Below are positions 1 through 8,604 of a stretch of 23,746 nucleotides of DNA, one piece after another (positions within the stretch are counted from its first letter, which is position 1; each line of letters opens with the position of its first letter). The notes under the pieces are model-generated. The model ran no database searches. It worked only from the letters and a program-made list of their open reading frames with translations, and was not told the origin of the DNA. Source of the DNA: CAZBUK01 sp964495085 (GTDB lineage: Bacteria; Bacteroidota; Ignavibacteria; T3Sed10-11); contig CAZBUK010000060.1 in NCBI GenBank assembly GCA_964495085.1, forward strand, positions 1 to 23,746, in the 5' to 3' direction. Made by a program: the position numbers and the translations under genes.

Positions 1-326
1 GAATATATTCATGCCATTATTCTAATTTCATAAGCTTCTGAAGTAATAAATCATAGTGGACCCATAGTTGTGTATCATAAAGTTATACCTATTCCAATGC
101 AATATTCCACTAGGTTCACTTCGTCAATAATTATTTTGGCCACCAATGATTTCATATGAGTACTCAGGATGAACGGTTCGGTAGATTACGGATTTTAAGA
201 ATGATTATAACTCCATGATTTTCCTGACCAATCCACTCCGTCAACAATTGACATCTGCCAAAGCGTTGCGAAATTCCTTGGCGGAAAGTTTCGAACAAAC
301 AACCAGGAGGCACTTGAATCCTCCCC
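1..326. other. AT-rich stretch without a supported gene
   Basis: This stretch is visibly richer in A/T than the coding regions around it. The only open frame of note is a 69-codon one at 164-373 on the minus strand; it overlaps the end of the YjbR-family gene, has no recognisable motif and no convincing ribosome-binding site. A perfect 10-bp palindrome GAATATATTC occupies 1-10. No tRNA, rRNA or mobile-element signature was seen. It may be the 3' flank of the YjbR gene plus the edge of a neighbouring gene or a decayed element. Confidence 0.5.
291..324 (-). terminator. weak candidate terminator after the YjbR-family gene
   Basis: On the minus strand, just after the stop codon of the YjbR-family gene (327-329), GGAGG (320-324) can pair with CCTCC (306-310) across a 9-nt loop. 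It is followed by a T-rich but interrupted tract, TGGTTGTTTGTT. The stem is only 5 bp, so this is a position-supported guess for the end of the beta-lactamase/YjbR transcript. Confidence 0.28.
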
Positions 327-713
327 TTAAGACGGAAAATTCCCGGTCTTCCCTTTTCCCGCCAACGCAGCAAGCTCGCGCCGTTTAACCAGAGTCAGAT
401 TTTCTGCGACCAGCATATACGATTCGCGGGTCCATTCATATATCAGTTTGTCCGGTATGGTACCGTCTATGAGGATGGTATTCCAGTGTTTCTTGTTCAT
501 ATGATATCCCGGCCTGACCGCTGGGTATCGGTCCCGGAGCTCCATCGCTTTCCCGGGTTCACATTTCAAATTGACGCTTGCGAAGAGATCCACGTCGGTA
601 AGTGCGTAGATCTTCCCCTTCACTTTGAAGACGAGCGTGGACCCGTCGAACGGAAAAGATTCATCCGTGCCGGGGAGAGAGAGACAGAAATCTCTGAAGT
701 GTTGTATGTTCAT
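327..713 (-). CDS. MmcQ/YjbR-family protein (CyaY-like fold)
   Basis: A 128-residue soluble protein of the MmcQ/YjbR (DUF419) family. The family signature is visible along its length: an N-terminal helix with the LPGTDESFPF stretch (residues 13-22), a strand pair VFKVKGKIYAL, a middle part ending in PGYHMNKKHWNTI (residues 68-80), and a C-terminal helical part with the ESYMLVAENL segment. The family adopts a CyaY-like alpha/beta fold and is often labelled DNA-binding, but its biochemical role is not settled. Length is slightly above the usual 110-120 residues because of a short basic tail. Its ATG overlaps the TGA of the upstream beta-lactamase gene by 4 bases (ATGA at 710-713), so translation is probably coupled. 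A functional link to the beta-lactamase is not implied by the family. Confidence 0.85.
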   Translation of the reverse strand: MNIQHFRDFCLSLPGTDESFPFDGSTLVFKVKGKIYALTDVDLFASVNLKCEPGKAMELRDRYPAVRPGYHMNKKHWNTILIDGTIPDKLIYEWTRESYMLVAENLTLVKRRELAALAGKGKTGNFPS

Positions 714-1513
714 CCGTCGATCAAATGCATGCTTTCAAGTATCGAGCGGGTAATTTCCATCGCCCGCCTGCCGGTAGTATCGTCCTTGCCATGAATTCGG
801 ATTACGAACAGGTATGCAGAATTTTCCTTCTCGAGCATGCCGATAAACCAGCCGTATCTCGGATCCCGCACCGTTCCTGTCTTTCCGGAGAAGGTCCAAC
901 CGGCATTGGATTCGTATACGATACATTCCCTGACAAGATCGTAATACGACTCTTCAAACGCGAATTCGTGCCGGTAGAATCTTTCAAGAAAATTCAACTG
1001 CTCATTCGGACTGATCAGGAGAGTGCCGTTCAGCCAGAACTTGTCGATGTGAGCGCCGATCTGACGATTTCCGTAATCGAGCAGATCCAGATACCAGGTC
1101 ATCCTGCTTTTACCGATATCCCGCGCCGTCTCCTGGAAATACCATACAACCGAATTTTTTAGTGCAGAGTGCAGCGAGTGATCCGCTTCCCAGCTCGTGA
1201 TGGGCTTTGGATTTCCGTCCCAATTCTTTGTGCTCGCAGTCGGAGTAATGACGCCTGTCTGCAGCGCTATCAGCGCGTGGGGTATCTTGAAGGTTGAGGC
1301 GGGACCCGAACGTATCCAGTTCAAACTATCTTTATATACATATACCTTATCAGAATCGATTTTCTTCAGCAGGAAACTCCCGGAGTATCCGGTAAAAAGG
1401 CTGTCGAGATCCAGGCCGATTCTGAGCTCCCGATCGAGCCCAGGGATATTCTCAGGTTCGGTTCGACATCCGGTTATGAGTATGATGAACAGCAGCATAC
1501 ATACTCGGTTCAA
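710..1513 (-). CDS. class D (OXA-type) beta-lactamase, predicted lipoprotein
   Basis: A serine beta-lactamase of class D, hydrolysing beta-lactam rings through an acyl-enzyme in the periplasm or at a membrane surface. Counting from the chosen start, the motifs are S-T-F-K (Ser73, Lys76; Lys normally carboxylated), S-V-V (121-123), Y-G-N (147-149), the omega-loop stretch DKFWLNGTLLISPNEQ, and K-T-G (211-213) followed by GWFIGML. All key elements are present and the 267-residue length is normal. I prefer a TTG start at 1513: it has AGGAAG 8 nt upstream and gives a compact lipoprotein signal ending LLFIILITGC (lipid Cys16). An ATG at 1546 is in frame but has no nearby Shine-Dalgarno. No blaR/blaI-type regulator is adjacent. 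It may be an intrinsic housekeeping enzyme; substrate range cannot be read from sequence. Confidence 0.9.
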   Translation of the reverse strand: MNRVCMLLFIILITGCRTEPENIPGLDRELRIGLDLDSLFTGYSGSFLLKKIDSDKVYVYKDSLNWIRSGPASTFKIPHALIALQTGVITPTASTKNWDGNPKPITSWEADHSLHSALKNSVVWYFQETARDIGKSRMTWYLDLLDYGNRQIGAHIDKFWLNGTLLISPNEQLNFLERFYRHEFAFEESYYDLVRECIVYESNAGWTFSGKTGTVRDPRYGWFIGMLEKENSAYLFVIRIHGKDDTTGRRAMEITRSILESMHLIDG

Positions 1514-1534
1514 TATAATCGCTTCCTGAATATT

Positions 1535-1564
1535 GTTATTTCCCATTTTGGTGCATGCAGTCAA
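1535..1564 (-). promoter_or_regulatory. candidate promoter of the beta-lactamase gene
   Basis: On the minus strand TTGACT (1559-1564) is separated by 18 nt from AATAAC (1535-1540). The first matches the -35 consensus at 5 of 6 positions and the second the -10 at 4 of 6. The predicted transcript would start near 1528, giving a leader of about 15 nt that contains AGGAAG before the TTG start. This would also exclude the in-frame ATG at 1546. The -10 is weak and the leader short, so confidence is low. Confidence 0.28.
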
Positions 1565-1723
1565 CGCTCCGGGACAAAGCATCGGTACTTGGCTTCGATA
1601 GATTCCGGACAATCCGACCACCGGGAAAATACACATTTTTATTGTGAATTTCTTATATTTCTCATACTTAAAATCTACCCGTCGATATTTCTGTCCGCAC
1701 TCACAATTCTACGGATGCTGCAT

Positions 1724-4333
1724 ATGAAAAAACTATTTTTTCAGACATTTCTCCTGATCGCCGTTATCTGTCATCCCGCCTTCTCCCAGCAGACGAATCA
1801 AAACACCGGTCTCATTGTCGGGAGATTGCTCACCGCCGGACCGGTACCGGTCCCCTATCCGGTATTCGGTAATCCATCGGGCTCATCGTCTCCCGATCTT
1901 GCGGAATTGTTACAATACGATTATATCAGCGTCTCGGAGTTGACTCCCGAGGAAGGTACCGCGTTCAGATGGTCTTCCGATCTTGATCTCCGATGGCAAA
2001 CGATCGATGCCGTCGACTCGGTTGTCCATTTATCGGGTTCCGGATCGGAAACACCGGAATTGTCATACGCCGCTTTTTATATGAATACCGGGAGATGGTT
2101 GAAGGGCACCATCGAAGTAAAATCATGCCACCTGTTCGAAGTCTACCACAACGGTGAACGTATTGCAACAAAGACTGTCCCGGACACGGCCCAAAGCAAC
2201 GGGACATGCAAGCCGGGGAGCAGTTCTGAAGAGTTACCGCTGAGTACCGGCAATCATAGCTTCGTCATCAAGACACTCCGCGATCCCGCGACAAACGCAC
2301 CATGGCAACTGAAAGTCTCTTTCAAACCGGCCGACGGATTCCGTTCCGAAGACCTGCGTGTTACAGTCTCCCCGCTCAGGTATATCGAGATCACGAATGT
2401 ACTCGACGACCCGAAGGTGGATAATGTGGTCATATCTCCCGACGGAGAGCTGGCGGCGGTGGGCGTTTCACGTTCGCTTCCGCCGACCGATGAAAGCGAG
2501 AGTTGGATCGAACTTTATCGGACCAGCGACGGAAAGCCGGTTCAGACATTCCGAGGGGGAATGCAGATTGGCAATTTTGCGTTCTCACCCGACGGTGCAT
2601 CGTTCTCATATGTCCAGAGAAACGCGGCTAAATCGACGCTCTGGATTGTCAGTCTTACCGATGGGACGAAATATCCGCTGCTCGACCAATTAGCCGATTT
2701 CGCCGGATATCAATGGTCCCCAACCTCCGCATTCATTGTATACAGCATCACCGAGAGAGAGGAAGCGGATAAGACGGGACTCCGCCGGTTCAGGGAGCTG
2801 ACGGATCGATGGCCATGGCGGCGGAATACCTCGCACCTTCATCTTGTCTATGTCCCGACGGGTGTACGGAAGCGCTTGACATCGGGAGAAGCGTCCGCCA
2901 GACTGGATGCGATCAGTCCCGATGGGTCGCGGCTTCTGGTCTCCCGCATTAAATACGACGCATCGGAGCGGCCCTATTCGTTCACCGAATTCTCTATTCT
3001 CAATCTTGCTGCGATGACGCTCGACTCGCTTCACGCGGGTCCATGGACAGGGTCGGCTCAATGGTCGCCCGACGGCGGAAAGATTCTATTTACCGGCGGA
3101 CCGTCGCTCTTCGGATCCGCCGGAATCAACGTATCAGAAGGCCGCATTCCGAATGAATACGATGCACAGGCATTCATCTACGATGTACGGACCGGGGATA
3201 TCGATGCGATCACAAGAGATTTCGATCCCTCGGTCAGCACCGCGGTCTGGAGCAGAGCGGAACAGGCAATATATCTCACGACAGTAGACCGATCGTATCA
3301 GCGGTTATACAGGTACGACCTCCGCACAAAAAGATACGAAACGATCGAGCTCGGCGTCGAGATCATCGGAAGCATCGATTTTGCGAACAAGCGGCCGGTC
3401 GCGGTTTATACCGGAGAGACCGCAACGACGCCTCCGAAGTTCTATTATATCGAGCTCAACCGGAAGACCCGAAAGCTCATCTCCGATCCGACGGCGGATA
3501 TCTATAGGAATATTCGGACCGGGAAAGTAGAGCCCTGGACATTCACGAGCGAGCAAGGAACGAAGATCGACGGCATGGTATACTATCCGCCTGATTTCGA
3601 TCCGTCGAAAAAATATCCGGTCATCGTCTACTACTACGGGGGAACGACGCCCGTCAATAGGCAGTTCGAAGGCCGGTATCCGAAGAACCTCTGGGCATCA
3701 CATGGATATATAACATACGTGCCTCAACCCAGTGGCGCGATCGGCTACGGACAGGAATTCTCCTCGCTCCATGTGAACAATTGGGGTATCACCGTCGCGG
3801 ACGAGATCATCGAAGGTACGCAGAAGTTTCTGGATGCGCATCCGTATGCGGACAGAAGCCGGGTTGCCGGCATCGGCGCTTCATACGGCGGATTTATGAC
3901 CATGCTGCTCCTGACGAGAACTGATATATTCGCGACTGCAGTTGCGCATGCCGGCATCAGTTCGCTGGCGAGTTATTGGGGACAGGGGTACTGGGGTTAT
4001 CTCTACAGCGCAATAGCCACCGCAAACAGTTTTCCGTGGAACAGGCGTGATATCTTTGTCGACCAGAGTCCTATCTACCTTGCCGATCGTATCCATACGC
4101 CCCTCCTCCTGCTGCATGGGAAATCGGATACCAATGTGCCCCCCGGAGAAAGTTTACAGCTCTATACTGCGTTGAAACTGCTGGGGAGAGAGGTAGAATA
4201 CATAGAGATCGAAGCGCAGGATCATCATATACTGAACTACAGCAAACGAATCGCATGGGGGAATACGATTATCGCATGGTTCGATAAGTGGCTGAAAGAC
4301 GAGCCGGAGTGGTGGGATTCGATGTATAAATGA
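1724..4333 (+). CDS. secreted S9-family peptidase (prolyl oligopeptidase/DPP-IV-like)
   Basis: A serine exopeptidase-type hydrolase of family S9, probably periplasmic. The chosen ATG gives a classical signal peptide, MKKLFFQTFLLIAVICHPAFS, just before QQTN; an in-frame open frame extends upstream to 1589 but would bury that signal. The middle is a beta-propeller with PD40-type repeats (ISPDGELAAV, FSPDGASFSY, WSPTSAFIVY, ISPDGSRLLV, WSPDGGKILF). The C-terminal alpha/beta-hydrolase domain carries GASYGG with nucleophile Ser720, Asp802 in KSDTNVP and His834 in AQDHH, so the triad is complete. The 869-residue length fits the family. The exact specificity (dipeptidyl versus acyl-aminoacyl) is not resolved. 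It is monocistronic, divergent from the beta-lactamase and convergent with phoU, likely serving peptide scavenging. No C-terminal sorting domain of the type IX system was recognised. Confidence 0.9.
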   Translation: MKKLFFQTFLLIAVICHPAFSQQTNQNTGLIVGRLLTAGPVPVPYPVFGNPSGSSSPDLAELLQYDYISVSELTPEEGTAFRWSSDLDLRWQTIDAVDSVVHLSGSGSETPELSYAAFYMNTGRWLKGTIEVKSCHLFEVYHNGERIATKTVPDTAQSNGTCKPGSSSEELPLSTGNHSFVIKTLRDPATNAPWQLKVSFKPADGFRSEDLRVTVSPLRYIEITNVLDDPKVDNVVISPDGELAAVGVSRSLPPTDESESWIELYRTSDGKPVQTFRGGMQIGNFAFSPDGASFSYVQRNAAKSTLWIVSLTDGTKYPLLDQLADFAGYQWSPTSAFIVYSITEREEADKTGLRRFRELTDRWPWRRNTSHLHLVYVPTGVRKRLTSGEASARLDAISPDGSRLLVSRIKYDASERPYSFTEFSILNLAAMTLDSLHAGPWTGSAQWSPDGGKILFTGGPSLFGSAGINVSEGRIPNEYDAQAFIYDVRTGDIDAITRDFDPSVSTAVWSRAEQAIYLTTVDRSYQRLYRYDLRTKRYETIELGVEIIGSIDFANKRPVAVYTGETATTPPKFYYIELNRKTRKLISDPTADIYRNIRTGKVEPWTFTSEQGTKIDGMVYYPPDFDPSKKYPVIVYYYGGTTPVNRQFEGRYPKNLWASHGYITYVPQPSGAIGYGQEFSSLHVNNWGITVADEIIEGTQKFLDAHPYADRSRVAGIGASYGGFMTMLLLTRTDIFATAVAHAGISSLASYWGQGYWGYLYSAIATANSFPWNRRDIFVDQSPIYLADRIHTPLLLLHGKSDTNVPPGESLQLYTALKLLGREVEYIEIEAQDHHILNYSKRIAWGNTIIAWFDKWLKDEPEWWDSMYK

Positions 4334-4335
4334 CC

Positions 4336-4354
4336 GGACCGGCTACCGGTCTTT
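4336..4354 (+). terminator. hairpin at the convergent S9 peptidase/phoU junction
   Basis: GACCGG (4337-4342) pairs perfectly with CCGGTC (4346-4351) around a 3-nt loop, followed on the plus strand by TTT. The hairpin starts 3 bases after the S9 peptidase stop. It also contains the last two codons of phoU, with the phoU TAG exactly in the loop. The T tract is short on both strands, so it would be a weak intrinsic terminator or a 3'-end stabiliser. Confidence 0.4.
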
Positions 4355-5017
4355 GATATAGTTGCCCGTTTTGATTTCGGTCATCTCGCCGGTAACGAGG
4401 AAGATGATCCGCTCGCAGATGTTCGTGGTCCTGTCGGCAATGCGCTCGATATTGTGAGCCGCCCATATCAAGTAGGTTGACCGGGATATCGTTTTCGGAT
4501 CCTCGAGCATGATCGTCAGGAGCTCGCGGAACACCTGGTAATAGAGCATATCGACCTCATCGTCCTGCAGGCAGATCTGACGGGCGGCGGCATCGTTGCG
4601 CTCCGCATACGCTTTCAGAGTCCTATCGATCATCTCGACGGCAAGCTGTGCCATGCGCGGTATATCGATGAGCGGCTTCACATGTTCCTGATCGCCGATC
4701 CTGCGCACGATTTTCGCGATCCCTTCAGCGTAATCTCCCATCCGCTCGAAATCCGTTATAATATTGAGAATGGCGATGATCTCGCGCAGGTCGGTAGCGA
4801 CCGGCTGCTGCGTTGCGATGAGGTTGATGCACTTCTCTTCAATTTCCCAGCGCTTATCGTTGATATATTTATCGTCATGCTCGATCCTGCCCGCCTCCTC
4901 GACATCCCGTTCCTTCAATGCCTTCACTGCCCGGTTGATGGCGATCGAGACCATTTCGCCCATCGTAAACAGGTCCTGTTCGAGTCCCTTGAGATGCTCC
5001 TGAAAAACTTCGCGCAT
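4343..5017 (-). CDS. phoU: PhoU phosphate signalling/transport regulator
   Basis: A 224-residue cytoplasmic protein made of two PhoU three-helix-bundle repeats. Each repeat carries the family's acidic metal-binding motif: DFERMGDYAEGIAK in the first half and HNIERIADRTTNICERI in the second. PhoU links the Pst transporter to the PhoR-type histidine kinase and damps Pho signalling and phosphate uptake when phosphate is sufficient. It is the last gene of the pst operon, 25 bp downstream of pstB, the usual position. A GGAAGG run lies about 13 nt before the ATG, a rather long spacing for a Shine-Dalgarno. The gene ends inside the hairpin shared with the convergent S9 peptidase. No phoR/phoB pair lies in this window. 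Confidence 0.96.
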   Translation of the reverse strand: MREVFQEHLKGLEQDLFTMGEMVSIAINRAVKALKERDVEEAGRIEHDDKYINDKRWEIEEKCINLIATQQPVATDLREIIAILNIITDFERMGDYAEGIAKIVRRIGDQEHVKPLIDIPRMAQLAVEMIDRTLKAYAERNDAAARQICLQDDEVDMLYYQVFRELLTIMLEDPKTISRSTYLIWAAHNIERIADRTTNICERIIFLVTGEMTEIKTGNYIKDR

Positions 5018-5042
5018 GAAAATGTTTCCGCCTTCCTATCCG

Positions 5043-5807
5043 TTATCCGAATCTGCCTGAGATATAGTTTTCGGTCAGCTTTTCTTTCGGACGGGTGAAG
5101 AGCTCGCTGGTTTTACCGAACTCGATCAAATCTCCAAGATATAGAAAACCGGTATAATCCGAAATCCGTGCCGCCTGCTGCATGTTATGCGTAACGATGA
5201 TGATAGTATAATTATTTTTTAACTGACCTACAAGCTCCTCAATTTTAAAGGTCGCGGCAGGATCGAGCGCCGAGGTGGGCTCATCCATCAGGATGACTTC
5301 CGGCTCGATGGCGAGGGCCCGAGCGATGCAGAGTCGCTGCTGCTGGCCACCCGATAGATCCATCGCGGAGGTCTTTAATCTGTCCTTTACTTCGTTCCAT
5401 AGTCCGGTATCGATGAGACTCTTCTCGACAATCTCCGCTATGCGCGATCTGTTTTTCATCCCATTAGTGCGGAGACCGAAAGCGATATTTTCGAAGATCG
5501 ATTTGGGGAACGGATTCGGTTTCTGGAAAATGAGGCCGATTTTTCTACGCACGCTCACGACGTCCATACCGTTCGCGTAGATATCCTTTCCATCGAGGAG
5601 CACATGACCTTCGATCCGGCTGCCGATAATGAGCTCGTTCAGTCTGTTGAAACAGCGCAGGAGGGTCGACTTGCCGCAACCCGACGGACCGATGAGAGCT
5701 GTAGCAAGCGTTTTCGGTATCTTTATATCGATATCGTGCAGCACGTGGTTATCCTGATAATACAGGTTGAGCTTCCGGGTTTCGATTTTTACATTCATAG
5801 GAGTCAC
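5043..5807 (-). CDS. pstB: phosphate ABC transporter ATP-binding protein PstB
   Basis: The 254-residue cytoplasmic ATPase of the high-affinity phosphate importer PstSCAB. Visible motifs are Walker A GPSGCGKST (40-48), the Q-loop region FQKPNPFP (94-101, typical of PstB), the ABC signature LSGGQQQR (151-158), Walker B VILMDEPTSALD (171-182) and the H-loop IIVTHNMQQA. The start is taken as a GTG at 5807, which has AAGG about 8 nt upstream; an in-frame ATG three codons later (5798) is the alternative and changes only the first three residues. The gene lies 14 bp after pstA and 25 bp before phoU, in the canonical operon order. Confidence 0.97.
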   Translation of the reverse strand: MTPMNVKIETRKLNLYYQDNHVLHDIDIKIPKTLATALIGPSGCGKSTLLRCFNRLNELIIGSRIEGHVLLDGKDIYANGMDVVSVRRKIGLIFQKPNPFPKSIFENIAFGLRTNGMKNRSRIAEIVEKSLIDTGLWNEVKDRLKTSAMDLSGGQQQRLCIARALAIEPEVILMDEPTSALDPAATFKIEELVGQLKNNYTIIIVTHNMQQAARISDYTGFLYLGDLIEFGKTSELFTRPKEKLTENYISGRFG

Positions 5808-5821
5808 GCGTTACCTTGCCG

Positions 5822-6676
5822 TTATCTTTTATATTTCATGCGCAGGCGATATCTGATGACCATCGCCGTGAAATTCAGTATAAAAACCAGAGTTATGAGC
5901 ACCAGCGCCGTCCCGTAGGCGAGCGGCCTGACCTGCTCGATCTCGTGATGCTGCGTCGAGAGAATGTAGAGATGGTACGGGAGCGCCATGAACTGATCGA
6001 AGACGGAGCCGGGCAGGTGCGGGAGAAAGAACGCGACTCCGGTGAAGAGAATCGGTGCGGTCTCGCCGGCCGCACGCGAAATTCCGAGGATGGACCCCGT
6101 CAAAATTCCCGGAAATGCATAGGGTAGAACATTCTTACGGATGGTCTGCCACATTGTTGCTCCGAGCGCAAGCGATCCGTCCCGATACGATTGCGGAACC
6201 GTTTTAAACGCCTCCTCCGACGTCGTGATGATCCATGGGAGCGTAAGCAGTCCGAGCGTCAGTCCCGCAGATAATACCGAAGTTTCGAATTGAAGAGCAC
6301 GGACGAAGAGAGCGACACCGAAAAGACCGTACACGATCGACGGCACTCCGGCGAGGTTTCGAATCGATGCGCGGATAATCCGGTTCAGAACCCCCTCCTT
6401 TGCGTATTCGCTCAGGTATATAGCCGCAGATACGCCGAGGGGGATGGAAAAGACCGCTGTGATCAGAGTAACGAAGATGGTCCCGAGAATCGCCGGAAAA
6501 ATCCCCCCTTCGGACATTCCGCTACGAGGGGATTCGACAAGGAAACTCCACGATATGGCCTCGATCCCCTGCGATCCGATATCATAGAGGATGACGAAAA
6601 GGATGATGATGACGAAGAGGGCGCACAGCACCAGAATCGAAAATCCGAGGTGCTCTTCGATCTTTTTGAGATTCAT
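5822..6676 (-). CDS. pstA: phosphate ABC transporter permease PstA
   Basis: A 284-residue inner-membrane permease with about six transmembrane helices, one of the two channel subunits of PstSCAB. The EAA-type loop that contacts PstB is visible as DGSLALGATMWQTIRKNVLP (about residues 166-185), followed by PGILTGSILGISRAAGETAP, typical of PstA. The N-terminus has one long hydrophobic helix (residues 13-33) after a short basic/acidic cytoplasmic start. Its ATG overlaps the TGA of pstC by 4 bases (6673-6676), so the two permeases are translationally coupled, as expected for a 1:1 heterodimer. Confidence 0.97.
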   Translation of the reverse strand: MNLKKIEEHLGFSILVLCALFVIIILFVILYDIGSQGIEAISWSFLVESPRSGMSEGGIFPAILGTIFVTLITAVFSIPLGVSAAIYLSEYAKEGVLNRIIRASIRNLAGVPSIVYGLFGVALFVRALQFETSVLSAGLTLGLLTLPWIITTSEEAFKTVPQSYRDGSLALGATMWQTIRKNVLPYAFPGILTGSILGISRAAGETAPILFTGVAFFLPHLPGSVFDQFMALPYHLYILSTQHHEIEQVRPLAYGTALVLITLVFILNFTAMVIRYRLRMKYKR

Positions 6677-7554
6677 GTTCTATGTCTGAATTTTTTCGTA
6701 AAATGCTCCGCGACCAGGTTCACCGCAAGACTCATCAGAAACAGCACGATGCCGACGGCGAACAGGCCGAAATAATGCGTCGTCCCGAACGGTACTTCGC
6801 CGAGTTCGATGGCGATATTCGCGGTCATAGTTCTGACCGACTCGAAAAAACTCCCCGGCATATCGAGCGCATTCCCGGTCGCCATCAACACGGTCATGGT
6901 TTCGCCGATCGCTCTGCCGACGCCGAGCATGACGGCGGCAACGATTCCAGGAAATGCGGCAGGCAGGGTGACTTTGATCAGCGTCAGCCAACGGTTAACC
7001 CCGAGGGCGTACGACGCCTCTTTGAAATCCTTCGGCACCGAACGGATCGCATCCTCCGAGACGCTGATGATTGTCGGGAGCGCCATGACCGCAAGAAGGA
7101 CAGAACCGTTCAGCGCGTTCAGACCCGAGGTAAGATTGAACATCCGTGCGATCAACGGACCGAGCCAGACGATACCGAAGAAACCGACGACAACGGAAGG
7201 GATCCCCGCGAGTATTTCAATGACCGGTTTCAGGATCTCGCGTATCCGGTGGCCGGCGATCTCGGAAATATATGCCGCGGTTCCGATGCCGAGAGGTACC
7301 GCGATGACCATCGCCCCTCCGGTCACCATGAGCGTGCTCACGACGAGAGAGACGATTCCGTAGGAAGGCGTGCCGTAGGCGGACGGGTTCCATCGAATCG
7401 AAAACAGGAATTCCGTAATGGCGACATCGGAAAACGTGCGTATCCCGTTCATGAACAGCATGATAAAGATACCCAGCAGAATGACCACCGCCGAGATCCC
7501 CGAGAGGATGAAGTAATACCTGAAGCCTTTATCAATTGCTTCGCGGAGCGTCAT
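6673..7554 (-). CDS. pstC: phosphate ABC transporter permease PstC
   Basis: A 293-residue inner-membrane permease pairing with PstA. It has an N-terminal transmembrane helix (about 15-37), a periplasmic segment with the NPSAYGTPSYGI motif near residues 56-67 that is typical of PstC, and the EAA loop EASYALGVNRWLTLIKVTLP with PAAFPGIVAAVMLGVGRAIGET after it. Its start overlaps the end of pstS by 4 bases and its end overlaps pstA by 4 bases, so pstS-pstC-pstA form a tightly coupled block. A long open frame on the opposite strand across this gene is a shadow of its codon usage. Confidence 0.97.
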   Translation of the reverse strand: MTLREAIDKGFRYYFILSGISAVVILLGIFIMLFMNGIRTFSDVAITEFLFSIRWNPSAYGTPSYGIVSLVVSTLMVTGGAMVIAVPLGIGTAAYISEIAGHRIREILKPVIEILAGIPSVVVGFFGIVWLGPLIARMFNLTSGLNALNGSVLLAVMALPTIISVSEDAIRSVPKDFKEASYALGVNRWLTLIKVTLPAAFPGIVAAVMLGVGRAIGETMTVLMATGNALDMPGSFFESVRTMTANIAIELGEVPFGTTHYFGLFAVGIVLFLMSLAVNLVAEHFTKKFRHRT

Positions 7555-8465
7555 TCACCGATCCCCAGAAGACGGTTCTTCTCCCTGTGATCATCGCCAA
7601 TCGGATAATAGCCCGAACGGGCGACGACCGCCTGTCCTTCCGGACTCAGCTCCCATAGTATGAATTTATAGGTATCCCCTTCTGGAATTCCATTGGTATA
7701 CTGATACAGCGGTCTGCTGATCGGATACAAACTGCTTCGGACATTTTCCGGATCGAGAGGTGAGACTGCCGGAGATGCCTGATCCCGCGCCACGTCGACC
7801 ACTCTGATGCCGCGGGCTACATTTCCCTCGTGATCGACAATATAACCGATCCCCACATATCCGATTCCCGCCCTGTCCTGACGAACCCCTTCCACGATCT
7901 GCGCTGTGCCGTTCATGTTTCTCATTCTCGGAGAGTAATCCGCTCCGACCACATGGTCTCTGAAATAGATGAATGTCCCGGAATTACTCTGCCGGCCGTA
8001 AAGCGCGATGGGCAAATCGGGTCCGCCAACGTCCTTCCAGTTGACGATTTCTCCGCGGTAAATACTGCTGATCTGCCCGATCGTCAACTTTGGAATCTGT
8101 ATTGCTTCATTCGTTATTAGCGCGAGACCGTCGACGGCAAAGATAATCGCCACCGGCTCAACTCCCCGGTCGCGCGCCTGCTGCAGTTCCTCGGGCCGCA
8201 TGCTCCTCGAGGAATTCGCTATATCGGTCTGTTGATTGATAATAGCCGCGATCCCTGTTCCCGATCCTCCTCCGGTAACGGCGATCGAAACTTCGGGATA
8301 TTTGCTCATAAAATTCTCGGCGAGCGATTGCACCAGATTCACCTCAGTGTCCGATCCTTTTACCTGAATGATCGTTCGCCCGCGGTCACCCCTGCCGCAG
8401 CCGGCAATCAGCAGCGCCGCGAGGATCGCCACACATGCCGTGAGTATATAGATTTTAAGTTTCAT
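7551..8465 (-). CDS. pstS: phosphate-binding lipoprotein PstS
   Basis: The substrate-binding protein that captures inorganic phosphate outside the inner membrane and delivers it to PstCA. The N-terminus is a lipoprotein signal with lipobox LIAGC (lipid Cys23). Phosphate-contacting stretches are recognisable: VKGSDT near residue 35, GGGSGTG (about 66-72) and the later RQSNSGTFIYF segment. The 304-residue length is normal for this short PstS type. A strong Shine-Dalgarno AAAGGAAA lies 6-7 nt before the ATG. It is first in pstSCAB-phoU, and about 320 bp upstream sits a four-unit Pho box (8785-8823), predicting induction under phosphate starvation. The leader is long, about 290 nt, and contains a hairpin followed by eight U. 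Confidence 0.96.
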   Translation of the reverse strand: MKLKIYILTACVAILAALLIAGCGRGDRGRTIIQVKGSDTEVNLVQSLAENFMSKYPEVSIAVTGGGSGTGIAAIINQQTDIANSSRSMRPEELQQARDRGVEPVAIIFAVDGLALITNEAIQIPKLTIGQISSIYRGEIVNWKDVGGPDLPIALYGRQSNSGTFIYFRDHVVGADYSPRMRNMNGTAQIVEGVRQDRAGIGYVGIGYIVDHEGNVARGIRVVDVARDQASPAVSPLDPENVRSSLYPISRPLYQYTNGIPEGDTYKFILWELSPEGQAVVARSGYYPIGDDHREKNRLLGIGE

Positions 8466-8604
8466 CGGTATTTCCTTTGTAGTAATGGATCTTTGGAATT
8501 GGATGTGACAGGACCTGCGATACCCGTTTATGCGGACAGAACAGACGGTGGAAAGATATGGTCGGATTGTAAACTCTGTATGACGAATAAATGAAGCCGG
8601 AATG

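Noticed and set aside
164..373. A 69-codon minus-strand open frame at the left edge.
   Set aside because: It overlaps the end of the YjbR-family gene and has no recognisable family features; could be chance.
1589..1723. An N-terminal extension of the S9 peptidase from an ATG at 1589.
   Set aside because: It would place 45 residues before a textbook signal peptide starting at 1724 and overlaps the beta-lactamase upstream region.
6682..7590. A 302-codon plus-strand open frame opposite pstC.
   Set aside because: The protein is rich in Arg, Asp, His and Gly with no domain, and the opposite strand is an unmistakable PstC with coupled neighbours.
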